64,000 nt of DNA, taken from Bacteroidota bacterium (GTDB taxonomy: Bacteria; Bacteroidota; Bacteroidia; Chitinophagales; Saprospiraceae). Below the pieces are notes generated by a model, which saw nothing but the letters and a program-made list of their open reading frames with translations, was not told where the DNA came from and ran no database searches. This document shows, one piece after another, positions 42,001 through 50,694 of this stretch. Positions within the stretch are counted from its first letter, which is position 1. Every line of letters starts with the position of its first letter. A program made the position numbers and the translations under genes. The stretch spans positions 1-64,000 of the forward strand of contig WGNL01000035.1 in the NCBI GenBank assembly GCA_016124585.1, read 5' to 3'.

Positions 42001-45000
42001 CTCCAAGCATAAGAAATACCGGGCCCTGTGGAGGAACCCGTTGAAACCAACGTCACCGAATTATTGCTGCAATCAAGCGTGTCGGTCACTGATGCGCCAC
42101 AAGTTGGGTTGCAGTTGACGGGTGCAAAAATCACCACTTGGTCAGTATCCTGGCAAAGGTTCAGCGAATTGCTCACCACAAGCGTGAATGTATCACTGGG
42201 GTTATTTGGCATCACTTCCGGCATTAGGGTCTGACCATTTGCAACGATGTCTCCTCCAAAAGAGAACCACTGGTAAGTGTAAGTCGTACCGCCCACAGAA
42301 GAGCCATTGCCGTTGAGAATCGTTGTCGTCGAATCGCAAGGAATCTGGTAATCCGAACCGGCAACTGCAGTTGGCTGGAAATCGAGCAATTGAACCAACA
42401 CGGCAGCTTCAGCCTGGCAACCGTTGAGGAGGCTGGTGACAGTCAGCGTGTACACATCAGGGCCTTGAACTTCTGCGTTAAGTTGGGTAGGGTCAGTGCA
42501 AATATTGCCAGTCGTTCCTGTTTCCCAAAAATAACTGTAAGCTGGCCCTGTGGAAGTTCCAGTGGCATCGATCGGGGTACAACTTGCCAGCGCTGGGCAA
42601 GTGAGCGACAAAATATTCGAGTCAATAACCACAATGGGTGTAAGTGTGTCAGCCATCACTAAAACTGTGTCGGTGGCGCTCAGCCCCACGGCAATATTCG
42701 TCACTGTAAATATGTATTCCCCCGCAGTCACCATTGGGGCAAATGGGTCATTTTGATTTAAAACGTTACCCGAAACTGCCGTCCAGTTGTAAGCCATCTC
42801 AGGGCCGACAGTTCCACTGGCCTGCAATGTGTCGGTAAAAGTGGCAGAAAAACAATTGATTAGGCCATCCGCCCCAGCATTGGCAAGCGGTGTACAAGCC
42901 AAAGTATCCAAGGAGACCAGCACCGTATCAAAACTTACACATCCAGTTCCGAGGTTTGTCACTTGCAGGAGGTATTCGCCAGGTTCGTCTACGATGGGTG
43001 TAGTCGTCATTTCACCTGATAAAACATGGCCACTCAGTGCCGTCCATTTTAAGTCAAAACCAAAACCAGAATCCGAGCCCGTCCCATCCAAAGTGGCTTG
43101 ACCAGTCAGGCAGTCAAGTAGTTGGTCTGCCCCGGCATTTGCCGAAGGTGCAGCAGTTCCTTCCGTTACGATGACCGTATCAGTGCTGGCGCAAAAGGCC
43201 AGTTCAATGTGGAAATAAAAAGTATCGGGGTAGTCCACGGTTAACTGCACATCATTGGACAGGAGCGTACCGCTTGAATTTGTCCACTCAAAAACCGCAA
43301 ATGGAACGATGGTCGAATTGCTGGCGTCAAGCACAACAGAAGTGTCCGTACAGTTCAACACCAAATCCGGGCCGGCGTCGGCCACAGGTGGGATTTCGTT
43401 CCGGATAATAATGGTAAAATCAGAACTAGTACACCCGTTCGTGGTGTCTGTGACGGTCAACAAGTAACTAGCAGGCTCGTTCACTGACACAATGGGCTGG
43501 TCGGTGGGGTCGAGGAAGGAACCTCCAGGCGATGCCGTCCATTCATAGGTAAAATCAGGGCCACTAGAGGTGCCATTGCCTCCAATCATCACCGATAATT
43601 CTGTGCATGAAAGTGAATCATCCGGCCCAGCGTCCACATTAGGAATTGCAAAGTCGGAGCCAATGTTCACGCTGGTCGAGTCAATACAGCCGTTGGAAGT
43701 GTCAGTTAGTTTTAGGGTAACTATACCGGGTGTGGCAGTGTGCGCAATTGGTGTCCCTTGCTGGTTGAAAATATCCCCAATCCATTGATAAACAATAAAC
43801 TGCGAGCCCGTTGAACCACTGCCATCAAGTGTAAGCGTGTCAAAATTACAGTTGAGCGTACCACCTTCCGGCAAGGCGATTTGTGCATTTGGCGTCAAGG
43901 TGTCCACTGTTACTAGGACGATATCAGTGTCACGACAGCCATTCGCCAAGTCCTCAACCACGAGTTGGTAGGTGCCTGGGGCATCGGCAGTTACAGTACT
44001 GGTATTGGTCGGTGGCAAAATATTGCCCGTGCCGCTCGTACTCCAGTCAAAGGAGATACCACCGTTAGGCGTGGATCCAGTACCGATGAGGGTCACAGTC
44101 GGCATGGTACAGGAGAGTTGAAGGTCCTGTCCCGCATTTGCCGTAGGCAGCGAAATATTTTCATCAATAACAATGGTCGCCGTGTCCTTACAAAAATTAG
44201 TGACATCCGTGATGATGAGCCGGTAAGTGTCGGGCTCGGTGATGGTCACGATGAGCGTGTTGGGATTGGAAATCGGACTACCTCCAAGCGCTGTCCACAC
44301 CCAGTTAAAATTGCTGGTGGGCGTTGAGTTGTTGCCGTTCAACAAAATCAATGAATTGGCACAAGTCAACGTCATTGCTGAAGGAACGATGTTGGCATTC
44401 GGCATTGCTGCATCTTGCAAAACCGTCACTGTGGCACTGCTGCTGCATCCTGCGGCAGTCACTGTCAAAATGTATTCGCCAGGAGCAGTTGCGGTGGCAT
44501 TAGGCTGATCGGTTGCCCCACTGAAACTACCACCATTGGTGGTCCACTGGTAAGTCAAAGCTCCGAAGGAAGTTGAAGCAGTGGAGGTTAGCGCCACGCT
44601 GTTTTGGGCGCAAGTCAAAGTGTCTGGAGAGACAATGCTGACGCTCGTTTCCACTACAGTCAGGTTCAAAGTAATGGTGCTATCGCAATTTTGCCATGAA
44701 TTCAACACATCTACGTAAGTGCCTGTGGATGAATAGTTGATGTTGCCAATGGCAAAACTTTCTCCTTCGCAAATGATTTCATTGAGAGTGACCGCATTTT
44801 CAGGCAAAACGGTTAGTTCCAACGTCACCATGCTGTCACAGCCAAAGCTTGTCAGCAAGTTCTCGACAAACGTGCCGCTTGTCGTGTAGGGATTTCCTCC
44901 AACCCAAACTGTGTCACCAAAACATAAGGTTTCGAAAAGTTTGGTATCCACGTTGGGCATGACGGTTAGAATTAAGTTAACCAAGCTGTCGCAACCAAAA

Positions 45001-46079
45001 AATGAAGCTAAAGTATCGGCGTAGGTGCCAGGGCTACCAATGTTTTGCCCATCAAAAACAACAGTTTGTCCATCACAAATCGTGTCTCGCAAAATTGTCA
45101 GAGGAGGCGGTGCTCCGATGTTTACCACTACGCAATTCAGGCCAATGTCCCCACAAAATGGTGGGGTAGCGCCGTGCAGGTCGGCGTCAAGAGACTGAGG
45201 TGTCATCACCGTGCCGGGTGTTGGCAAGCTTGATTCATCAGCCAACAAATAACTTAAACCACAGACCGTGTAGGTACCCACTGGGTAGCTAGTGAAATTG
45301 TCCGTCGTATCAATATCGTAGAGTTGCCCATTGTGAAAAACGGTGAACGTGTAACCGTATTCAGTGGGGTCTGGAACGATAGCCCCGTAAACGGGGTCAA
45401 GGTCAAGGTCAAGCGCTGGGTCGCCAATGCAAGCCGTGACGTTGGGATCTGGGATATTTCCAGCATCAGCGTCGCAGCAGAGAATGCCAGATTGGTCGCA
45501 GAGGATGATTTCAAAATCGAGGATGGAGCCGCCGTTGAATGGTGCCCCGTTGGCGATGTCTATGCACCATTGGCCGTTGACGACGCCCGTGTTGAAGTCT
45601 TCGAGGCAGCCGCTGTAAGGATGGTACTCGCCGCTGTAAGTGCCGCTTCCCCAAGGGCAGGTCGTCGGGCAGTTGTCAAAAGTGCAAGGGTAAATGCAGT
45701 TGCCAACCGTGTCGGGATGGCAAGTGGCGGCGCAAGGTACGAAGACGACGTCCCATGTAGCCAACGGCGTGAAAGTGTTGCAGTTCAAGGCCGAGCCAGT
45801 GAGCTGCACCGATTGTCCGGCAGGGGAAGTGAGCGTCAGGTCTAGGTCACCGATATGCCCATCCCGGAACTTGATATAAACCCCGCAGACACCCTGCGTG
45901 GGGCTTGCCAAATCATTATTGAATGCATCAGTGAAATCGTAACAGACTTGGGTATTGGCGCCAGGCATGAACTGGAACGGGCAGTTGCCAGCGTCTGCAC
46001 AGCCGCAGTTCTGCGCCCAAATTGCGGAAGCAAAACAAGAAAAAACAGCAAGGAATATGAGCCTTGGGATTATGCGCAT
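39072..46079 (-). CDS. Giant adhesin with P-domain, 19 PKD/Ig-like repeats, SprB-like repeat and T9SS type B domain
   Basis: The frame opens at 46187, but the ATG at 46079 (MRIIPRLIFLAVFSCFASAIWAQ) starts a proper signal peptide, giving 2335 residues. A proprotein-convertase-like P domain follows (HIGDLDLTLTSPAGQ ... NGQWCIDIANG), then three short 'DTICDGQTVVFDG...'-type segments. Next come 19 repeats of ~80-95 residues with a 'LxCxxxxVxLxGxGSxxGxxxxYxWTxxxG' pattern ending 'PGxYxLxVTxxxxGCxxxDxVxVxxD'. A SprB-like repeat (YIYVDSVFGGLPPYFYSVDG) and a type B sorting domain (FYVPTAFSPNGDGTNDRFLI, FRIFDRWGNLVF) finish it. It is a cell-surface adhesin, probably used in gliding, attachment or aggregation. 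Confidence 0.92.
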   Translation of the reverse strand: MRIIPRLIFLAVFSCFASAIWAQNCGCADAGNCPFQFMPGANTQVCYDFTDAFNNDLASPTQGVCGVYIKFRDGHIGDLDLTLTSPAGQSVQLTGSALNCNTFTPLATWDVVFVPCAATCHPDTVGNCIYPCTFDNCPTTCPWGSGTYSGEYHPYSGCLEDFNTGVVNGQWCIDIANGAPFNGGSILDFEIILCDQSGILCCDADAGNIPDPNVTACIGDPALDLDLDPVYGAIVPDPTEYGYTFTVFHNGQLYDIDTTDNFTSYPVGTYTVCGLSYLLADESSLPTPGTVMTPQSLDADLHGATPPFCGDIGLNCVVVNIGAPPPLTILRDTICDGQTVVFDGQNIGSPGTYADTLASFFGCDSLVNLILTVMPNVDTKLFETLCFGDTVWVGGNPYTTSGTFVENLLTSFGCDSMVTLELTVLPENAVTLNEIICEGESFAIGNINYSSTGTYVDVLNSWQNCDSTITLNLTVVETSVSIVSPDTLTCAQNSVALTSTASTSFGALTYQWTTNGGSFSGATDQPNATATAPGEYILTVTAAGCSSSATVTVLQDAAMPNANIVPSAMTLTCANSLILLNGNNSTPTSNFNWVWTALGGSPISNPNTLIVTITEPDTYRLIITDVTNFCKDTATIVIDENISLPTANAGQDLQLSCTMPTVTLIGTGSTPNGGISFDWSTSGTGNILPPTNTSTVTADAPGTYQLVVEDLANGCRDTDIVLVTVDTLTPNAQIALPEGGTLNCNFDTLTLDGSGSTGSQFIVYQWIGDIFNQQGTPIAHTATPGIVTLKLTDTSNGCIDSTSVNIGSDFAIPNVDAGPDDSLSCTELSVMIGGNGTSSGPDFTYEWTASPGGSFLDPTDQPIVSVNEPASYLLTVTDTTNGCTSSDFTIIIRNEIPPVADAGPDLVLNCTDTSVVLDASNSTIVPFAVFEWTNSSGTLLSNDVQLTVDYPDTFYFHIELAFCASTDTVIVTEGTAAPSANAGADQLLDCLTGQATLDGTGSDSGFGFDLKWTALSGHVLSGEMTTTPIVDEPGEYLLQVTNLGTGCVSFDTVLVSLDTLACTPLANAGADGLINCFSATFTDTLQASGTVGPEMAYNWTAVSGNVLNQNDPFAPMVTAGEYIFTVTNIAVGLSATDTVLVMADTLTPIVVIDSNILSLTCPALASCTPIDATGTSTGPAYSYFWETGTTGNICTDPTQLNAEVQGPDVYTLTVTSLLNGCQAEAAVLVQLLDFQPTAVAGSDYQIPCDSTTTILNGNGSSVGGTTYTYQWFSFGGDIVANGQTLMPEVMPNNPSDTFTLVVSNSLNLCQDTDQVVIFAPVNCNPTCGASVTDTLDCSNNSVTLVSTGSSTGPGISYAWSSVGGSFCAPQNLATTCADAPGIYELTVTRTYASGAVFNTTCQVQVLDNSQPPAVNAGFDDDLNCMDQTLTLNGAGSATGSNISYQWSTSMGNFCGSTNQITTCVDEPGIYNLLVTNLLTGCSAMDAVAIGLDTLHPVAEAGPSQMLSCNNNTVVLMGSAAPANVSYLWTTPDGDICAGDNTPNPVICDAGTYILTVTVIANGCTDSDLTSVSIDSNLPNPDAGPNLNYTCSDTIFILNSTATGGTVLDYQWTATNGGCFIGPTDVLQPTVACPGTYSLTATDQLTGCSGVSQMQVLDATSPPNLQLGNAPHINCQTPIVSLNASGSMPAGQLDFAWSTLDGHFVSGQNTATPQVDTAGTYTVVVTNQVTHCTASGSLMVTMDSNVPVVNAGIDSTLSCTRNSLTLSGVGSTTGASIGYLWTTMDGNILGDPTILNPTIDAPGSYVLTVSDANTGCVVMDTMLVTMDTVPPVAAVVASQTPIITCSTPQVQLLSNGGTQGQLGYLWETQDGHFVFGTTGQNATVDSAGIYLLTVTLMQNGCTDTASIAVAENRVPPPLSFGLSPLLTCDSVTAELSVLPGTPNYSYQWSGPGTILGGTTPMPTVDQPGIFSVTVTDPANGCEHDSSLVVSQNTQKPVAEAVSIGKLDCENLTATVSGEGSATTGVSYFWTTTSTGNIAQPDALTTTVDASGWYFILVKRLDNGCTAIDSTEVIATAQPIENVLLTLEHPDCLDPDGYIYVDSVFGGLPPYFYSVDGDIFITYPQFSYLTEGQHTVVVKDGNGCYWTDTVTLLGPGEILVNLGPDVTLTQGENLLLQAQLSIPMSEVDTIWWTNLPDSIECPTCLEQSVSPIETTTYRIHVIDTNGCAAMDAVTIVVSKENPFYVPTAFSPNGDGTNDRFLIYAGPEVAKVRSFRIFDRWGNLVFFEKDFQPNAPQFGWDGSLDGQAMDPAVFVWKADMEFMDGTSKVFYGDVTLMR

Positions 46080-46287
46080 AAAATTTTTGTAATCGGTGTC
46101 CGCATAGGTAAAAGTCTGGTGTACGTAAGAAAAAGCAACGGCTGCTGGTTGCCAGTGTTTCGCCCCCAACGAGGGAATTTTCTTCAAAATTACACGAAAA
46201 AAAGGAAAGGACTTGAGCGGCGTTTGGGAATTTTAGGTTTTGTCGGAAATCGGCGGAGCACTATTCTTTTTACTGAATTTTTCCGAT

Positions 46288-46320
46288 TGTCAATTTTAAG
46301 CCAAGCTTTTACATCTTTGT
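46288..46320 (+). promoter_or_regulatory. Promoter of the esterase gene
   Basis: TTG at 46288-46290, 22 bases, then CATCTTTG at 46313-46320, close to the Bacteroidota TTG-N21-TAnnTTTG consensus. The predicted transcription start lies about 10 bases before the ATG at 46336. Confidence 0.55.
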
Positions 46321-46335
46321 AAAAAATACAAGCGC

Positions 46336-47256
46336 ATGAAACTTCAACAGTACATTTTCCTTTCTTTCATTTTTCTTTTCTGCTTCGCAAACATGAATGC
46401 CCAGCAAACTTTCCCGCTCTACGGCAACGACCCCATCCCCAATTCCAAGCCTGCCGAGAATCGGGAAAAAACCGAAATCAACGACTGGAAAATTGAATTC
46501 ACTACGGAGACATCCGAGCCAACTTTAACCTATTTCAAGCCAGCAAAATCCAATGGCACGGCCGTCATCGTCTGTCCAGGTGGCGGTTACTCTGGCACAG
46601 CGGGCGACCACGAAGGCCGTCAAATTGCCAAGGCGCTCAACGAGGCTGGCATCGCCGCCTTTGTGCTGAAATACCGCATCCCTAATGACCGCTACTGCGT
46701 GGATAAATCACTCGCACCACTACAAGATGCTCAGCAGGCCATCCGCACCGTTCGCAAACGGGCAAAGGAATGGGGCATTTTCCCCCACCGAATTGGCATC
46801 ATGGGCTTCTCGGCTGGTGGCCACCTCGCCGCTTCCGCAGCCACGCATTTTGATTTTACGGCTGACGCAACTTGCAAGGACACCACCTCCGTTCGCCCCG
46901 ATTTTGTGGGGCTGATTTACCCAGTCATCAGCTTTCGGGACGGGGTTGGGCATGATGGCTCCATGGAGAATCTGATTGGCAAAGAGGCATCGTTGCAACA
47001 GGTGGCATTCTTCTCAAACGAGCTTAGGGTTACGCCCCAGTCGCCGCCAGCCTTCCTCGTACATGCGCAGGACGATTGGGTAAAAGTCCAGAACAGTATG
47101 CTTTACCAGCAGGCTTGCATCGAAAATGGCGTACCCGTGGAGGCACATTTTTGGGCAAACGGCGGACATGGCTTTGGCCTGAAAAACCCCGTGAACGGGC
47201 AGGAATGGATGCCGTGGTTGGTGGCTTGGGTGAACCAGCTTCCTTCTCCCAACTAA
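46336..47256 (+). CDS. Secreted alpha/beta hydrolase (acetyl-xylan-esterase/lipase-like)
   Basis: The 306-residue protein has a signal peptide (1-21, ending MNAQ). The hydrolase fold shows the oxyanion motif VIVCPGGGYSGTAGDHEG, nucleophile Ser in IGIMGFSAGGHLAAS (~residue 160), Asp in VHAQDDWVKV (~245) and His in GGHGFGL (~280), a complete catalytic triad. This set is typical of the acetyl esterase/BD-FAE/HSL-like group that removes acyl groups from plant or algal polysaccharides. It stands alone in a promoter-to-gene unit; the adjacent acyl-CoA synthetase gene, 130 bases downstream, could use released acetate, which is speculative. Confidence 0.88.
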   Translation: MKLQQYIFLSFIFLFCFANMNAQQTFPLYGNDPIPNSKPAENREKTEINDWKIEFTTETSEPTLTYFKPAKSNGTAVIVCPGGGYSGTAGDHEGRQIAKALNEAGIAAFVLKYRIPNDRYCVDKSLAPLQDAQQAIRTVRKRAKEWGIFPHRIGIMGFSAGGHLAASAATHFDFTADATCKDTTSVRPDFVGLIYPVISFRDGVGHDGSMENLIGKEASLQQVAFFSNELRVTPQSPPAFLVHAQDDWVKVQNSMLYQQACIENGVPVEAHFWANGGHGFGLKNPVNGQEWMPWLVAWVNQLPSPN

Positions 47257-47386
47257 TTGGATTTCCAAGGCGATTTTTCTCTCACGATTCACTGATTTTT
47301 GTCAGTCGGCTGGGTTATTCCCCTCAGCTAATTTTGCCGCCGTATTCATTTCCTACCAAGTAGAACCGCCAAAAATCACCCGAATC

Positions 47387-50101
47387 ATGGTACATCAACT
47401 CGATAAAATCTTCAAACCCCAATCCATCGCCGTCATCGGCGCTTCCACCCGGGAAAACACCGTCGGCAATTCCCTTTTCAAAAACCTGATTGACAGTGGC
47501 TACCAAGGCGGGCTTTACCCCGTCAACCCCAAAAGCAAGGAAGTGCTGGGGATTACAGCCTTTGAAAACATAGCTGCAGTGCCAGCTCCCGTTGATTTGG
47601 CGGTCATTATTTTACCCGCAAAATTCGTCCCCAGCGTGGTGGAGGAATGTGGCCAAGCGGGCGTCGGTGGGCTGCTCATCATCTCCGCTGGCTTTCAGGA
47701 AGCAGGGGAGGACGGTAAAAAAATGGTCGCTGAAATCCTGAAAACCAGCCGCAAATACGGGATGCGCATCGTCGGCCCGAACTGCCTCGGCATCATCAAC
47801 CCGAAACTGTGCATGAACGCCACCTTTGCGAAGCGGATGGCCCTGCCGGGTAATATCGCCTTCATTTCGCAGAGCGGTGCGCTTTGCTCCTCCATCCTCG
47901 ACTGGGCTGCCGAACAGAACGTCGGCTTCAGCCACTTCGTCTCCATCGGTTCGATGGTGGACATCGGCTTTGCGGAGCTGATTGATTATTTCGGGATGAA
48001 CCAAGAGACCTCGTGTATCCTCATTTACATGGAGTCACTCACGAATGCCCGCCAGTTCATGAGCGCCGCCCGTGCCTTTGCCCGCACGAAGCCGATCATC
48101 ATTTTGAAATCGGGACAAAGCACGGCGGGCACCAAGGCCGCCATGTCCCACACGGGCACCTTGGCTGGCAACGATGCCGCTTTTGAGGCGGCATTCCGAC
48201 GGGCAGGCTGTGTGCGGGTGGAGCGGATTTCACAACTTTTCAACTGTGCCCAAGCGCTCAGTATGCAGCCCCGGCCGAAGGGCAACCGCCTCGCCATCGT
48301 GACGAATGCGGGTGGCCCCGGTGTGTTGGCCACCGATTATTTGACAAACAGGGGCGGCGTATTGGCGGAACTTTCGGAGGAAAGCATTGCGAAGCTGAAC
48401 GAGGTGCTGCCCGCTCACTGGAGCCACGGCAACCCGGTGGATGTGCTCGGTGACGCCTCCCCGACCGAGTACCGGAAGGCCGTCGAAATCTGCCTCGAAG
48501 ACCCAGGTGTGGACGGCGTTTTGACCATCCTCACCGCCCAAACCGTCACCGATACGGATGGGACAGCGGAGGCGCTCGTTGCCGAAGGCACCAAAAGCCG
48601 GAAGCCGCTTCTGGCCTCGTGGATGGGCGAGCGGGACGTGTGGGCCGCCCGTGAAACTTTGGACAAAGGCAAAATCCCGAACTACCGCTACCCGGAGAGC
48701 GGCGTGGATGCTTTTTTGCAAATGTGGCAACACGCCAGCAACCTGGCGCTGCTCTACGAAACGCCGCCCGCAGCACCCCGCCGTTTTTCACCGGAACGGG
48801 ATGCCGCTTGGCATATCATGCGCAACGCATTGGCCGAAGGCCGACACTACCTCTTGGAAAATGAAGCGAAGGCGCTGCTCGCCTGCTACGAGATACCTGT
48901 CGGCGGGAATTTCGTGGCAACGAACGCCAAGGAGGCGGGCGTTTTTGCGGAGCAAACTGGCTTCCCGGTGGTAATGAAAATCATGTCGCCGGATGCGCTG
49001 CACAAGACGGACGTGGGCGGCGTGAAGCTGAATATCACCTCCAAAGCGGCGGCTGAGAAAGCTTACGAAGTCATCATTTCTTCGGTAAAAAAACATAAAC
49101 CGGACGCTGACATCAAGGGTGTTTTGGTGGAAAAAATGCAGAAGAAACGCTACGAACTGCTACTCGGTGCGATGCGTGACCCCATCTTCGGGCCGCTGAT
49201 AGTGTTTGGGCAAGGCGGAGTGGCAGTCGAGGTCATTAAGGACACCAGCTTTGGCTTGCCGCCATTCAATTTGGCCTTGGCAAAACGGGCCATCGAACGC
49301 ACCCGCATTTACCAGCAACTGAAGGGCTTCCGTGGAATTCCCGGCGTTGACCTTGACGACTTGGCTTTTACTTTGCAAAAATTCGCCTACATCCTGATGG
49401 ATTTTCCAGAGGTGCGGGAGATGGACATCAACCCCTACCTCGTGGATGAAACGGGCGGCATCGTTGTGGATGCCCGAATCCTGCTCGACGACTACCACCC
49501 TCGCCGCAAGGGACATCCTTACCAACACCTCGTCATTTCACCGTACCCGGAGAAATATGAGAAGCATATCCACCTGAAAGACGGTAGGGAGGCGCTGCTC
49601 CAGCCCATCCGACCAGAGGATGAGCCGTTGTTGGGCGATATGTTCAACTACCTTTCCGACCAGTCGCTGTACTTCCGGTTTTTCGGTTATATTCCGAAGG
49701 TGACGCACGATTTTTTGAGCCGTTTGGCACAGATTGACTACGATAGGGAAATGGCTTTGGCAGTGAAAATCGAGGAAGACGGAAAAGCTCAGTTTGCAGG
49801 TGTGGTGCGCATCATCGCCGATGCGTGGGGCGAAAACGCTGAGTTTGCCATCATCGTAGCAGACCCTTGGCAGAACCAAGGGCTGGGCAGCCTGATGATG
49901 GATTATATGCTGGAAATTGCTAGGGACAAAGGCATCAAATTGATTAAGGCTTCGGTGCTGCGCAACAATTCACACATGATTAAGATGTTCCAACACCGTG
50001 GGTTCGAACTGACGGTGGAGGACAGTGGGGTATTTTCAGCAAGGCTGGATTTGGAACATGCGCTGCCGTTTGTGGCAGAGCTGCCGTTTGAGCCGAGGTA
50101 A
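47387..50101 (+). CDS. Bifunctional ADP-forming acyl-CoA synthetase/GNAT acetyltransferase
   Basis: The 904-residue fusion begins with a CoA-binding domain (IAVIGASTRENTVGNSLFKN). Succinyl-CoA-ligase-like domains follow with the phospho-His motif AAMSHTGTLAGND (~residue 260). An ATP-grasp domain comes next (~480-710: FPVVMKIMSPDALHKTDVGG, PIFGPLIVFGQGG, 'VREMDINPYLVD'), and a GNAT acetyltransferase ends it (~730-900: 'WQNQGLGSLMMDYMLEIARD'). Proteins of this layout include ADP-forming acetyl-CoA synthetases and the Pat/PatZ protein acetyltransferases that modify acetyl-CoA synthetase. The ATP-grasp and His motifs are kept, so both activities may be present. A TAATTTTG -7 box lies at 47329-47336. 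Confidence 0.93.
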   Translation: MVHQLDKIFKPQSIAVIGASTRENTVGNSLFKNLIDSGYQGGLYPVNPKSKEVLGITAFENIAAVPAPVDLAVIILPAKFVPSVVEECGQAGVGGLLIISAGFQEAGEDGKKMVAEILKTSRKYGMRIVGPNCLGIINPKLCMNATFAKRMALPGNIAFISQSGALCSSILDWAAEQNVGFSHFVSIGSMVDIGFAELIDYFGMNQETSCILIYMESLTNARQFMSAARAFARTKPIIILKSGQSTAGTKAAMSHTGTLAGNDAAFEAAFRRAGCVRVERISQLFNCAQALSMQPRPKGNRLAIVTNAGGPGVLATDYLTNRGGVLAELSEESIAKLNEVLPAHWSHGNPVDVLGDASPTEYRKAVEICLEDPGVDGVLTILTAQTVTDTDGTAEALVAEGTKSRKPLLASWMGERDVWAARETLDKGKIPNYRYPESGVDAFLQMWQHASNLALLYETPPAAPRRFSPERDAAWHIMRNALAEGRHYLLENEAKALLACYEIPVGGNFVATNAKEAGVFAEQTGFPVVMKIMSPDALHKTDVGGVKLNITSKAAAEKAYEVIISSVKKHKPDADIKGVLVEKMQKKRYELLLGAMRDPIFGPLIVFGQGGVAVEVIKDTSFGLPPFNLALAKRAIERTRIYQQLKGFRGIPGVDLDDLAFTLQKFAYILMDFPEVREMDINPYLVDETGGIVVDARILLDDYHPRRKGHPYQHLVISPYPEKYEKHIHLKDGREALLQPIRPEDEPLLGDMFNYLSDQSLYFRFFGYIPKVTHDFLSRLAQIDYDREMALAVKIEEDGKAQFAGVVRIIADAWGENAEFAIIVADPWQNQGLGSLMMDYMLEIARDKGIKLIKASVLRNNSHMIKMFQHRGFELTVEDSGVFSARLDLEHALPFVAELPFEPR

Positions 50102-50158
50102 AGGTTGGAAATTAGAAATTGGAAATTGAGAAATTGGGAAGTCTGGGTTGGGAGAATA

Positions 50159-50692
50159 TTAGTTTTTGAAGTGTTCATTGAAGGTGCTTTCCATCATTTC
50201 GATGTACCAGGATTCTACCCTGAGGCGGTATTTGAAGAGGGCTTCGCAACGTTCTAGGAAGAGGTCTTCCAGCTTGTGCAGGGCCATCAATTCCACGGCT
50301 TTTTTGAAAGCGTTGTAGCTGGCTTTGTAATTCGCTTCCGATAGTCTTCCGAGTCTGGCGGCGTAAGCCGTGGTCACTTCCACCCGGTACAGCAGCAGGT
50401 CAATCACCTCGGAAGGAAAGACCGAGACCTTCTCGTAATTGCCAATCAATTCCCGCAACTTGGCATTGCTGGGCCGCTTGCGGTTGCCCGTTCTTGTCCA
50501 GAAAAAGCTGTAGATTTTTTGGCGGTATGATTCGAGCATTTCCTTGCGCTCTTCGGTGGTCATGAGTTCCTGGGCGTAGAACTCCTGCACCTGCGTCAGC
50601 TTGCCGAAAAGCTTGAGCAATTCTTCCCGCAGCTCGGCTTCGTTGAGGGTGTCGAGGTAGGTGCGGAGGGATTTGAGTTTGGGTTTGGCCAT
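50159..50692 (-). CDS. DUF6155-like helical protein
   Basis: The 177-residue, fully helical soluble protein starts MAKPKLKSLRTYLDTLNEAELREELLKLF (quoted in part: LKSLRTYLDTLNEAELREE). This pattern 'LKxYLxxLxxxELxxElxxLxxKFxxVxxxY' fits DUF6155, a family of unknown function in Bacteroidota and Firmicutes. The protein is basic at both ends and has no Cys-rich or catalytic motif. It follows the membrane protein gene at 50695 by only two bases and is very likely in the same operon. Confidence 0.7.
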   Translation of the reverse strand: MAKPKLKSLRTYLDTLNEAELREELLKLFGKLTQVQEFYAQELMTTEERKEMLESYRQKIYSFFWTRTGNRKRPSNAKLRELIGNYEKVSVFPSEVIDLLLYRVEVTTAYAARLGRLSEANYKASYNAFKKAVELMALHKLEDLFLERCEALFKYRLRVESWYIEMMESTFNEHFKN

Positions 50693-50694
50693 GT

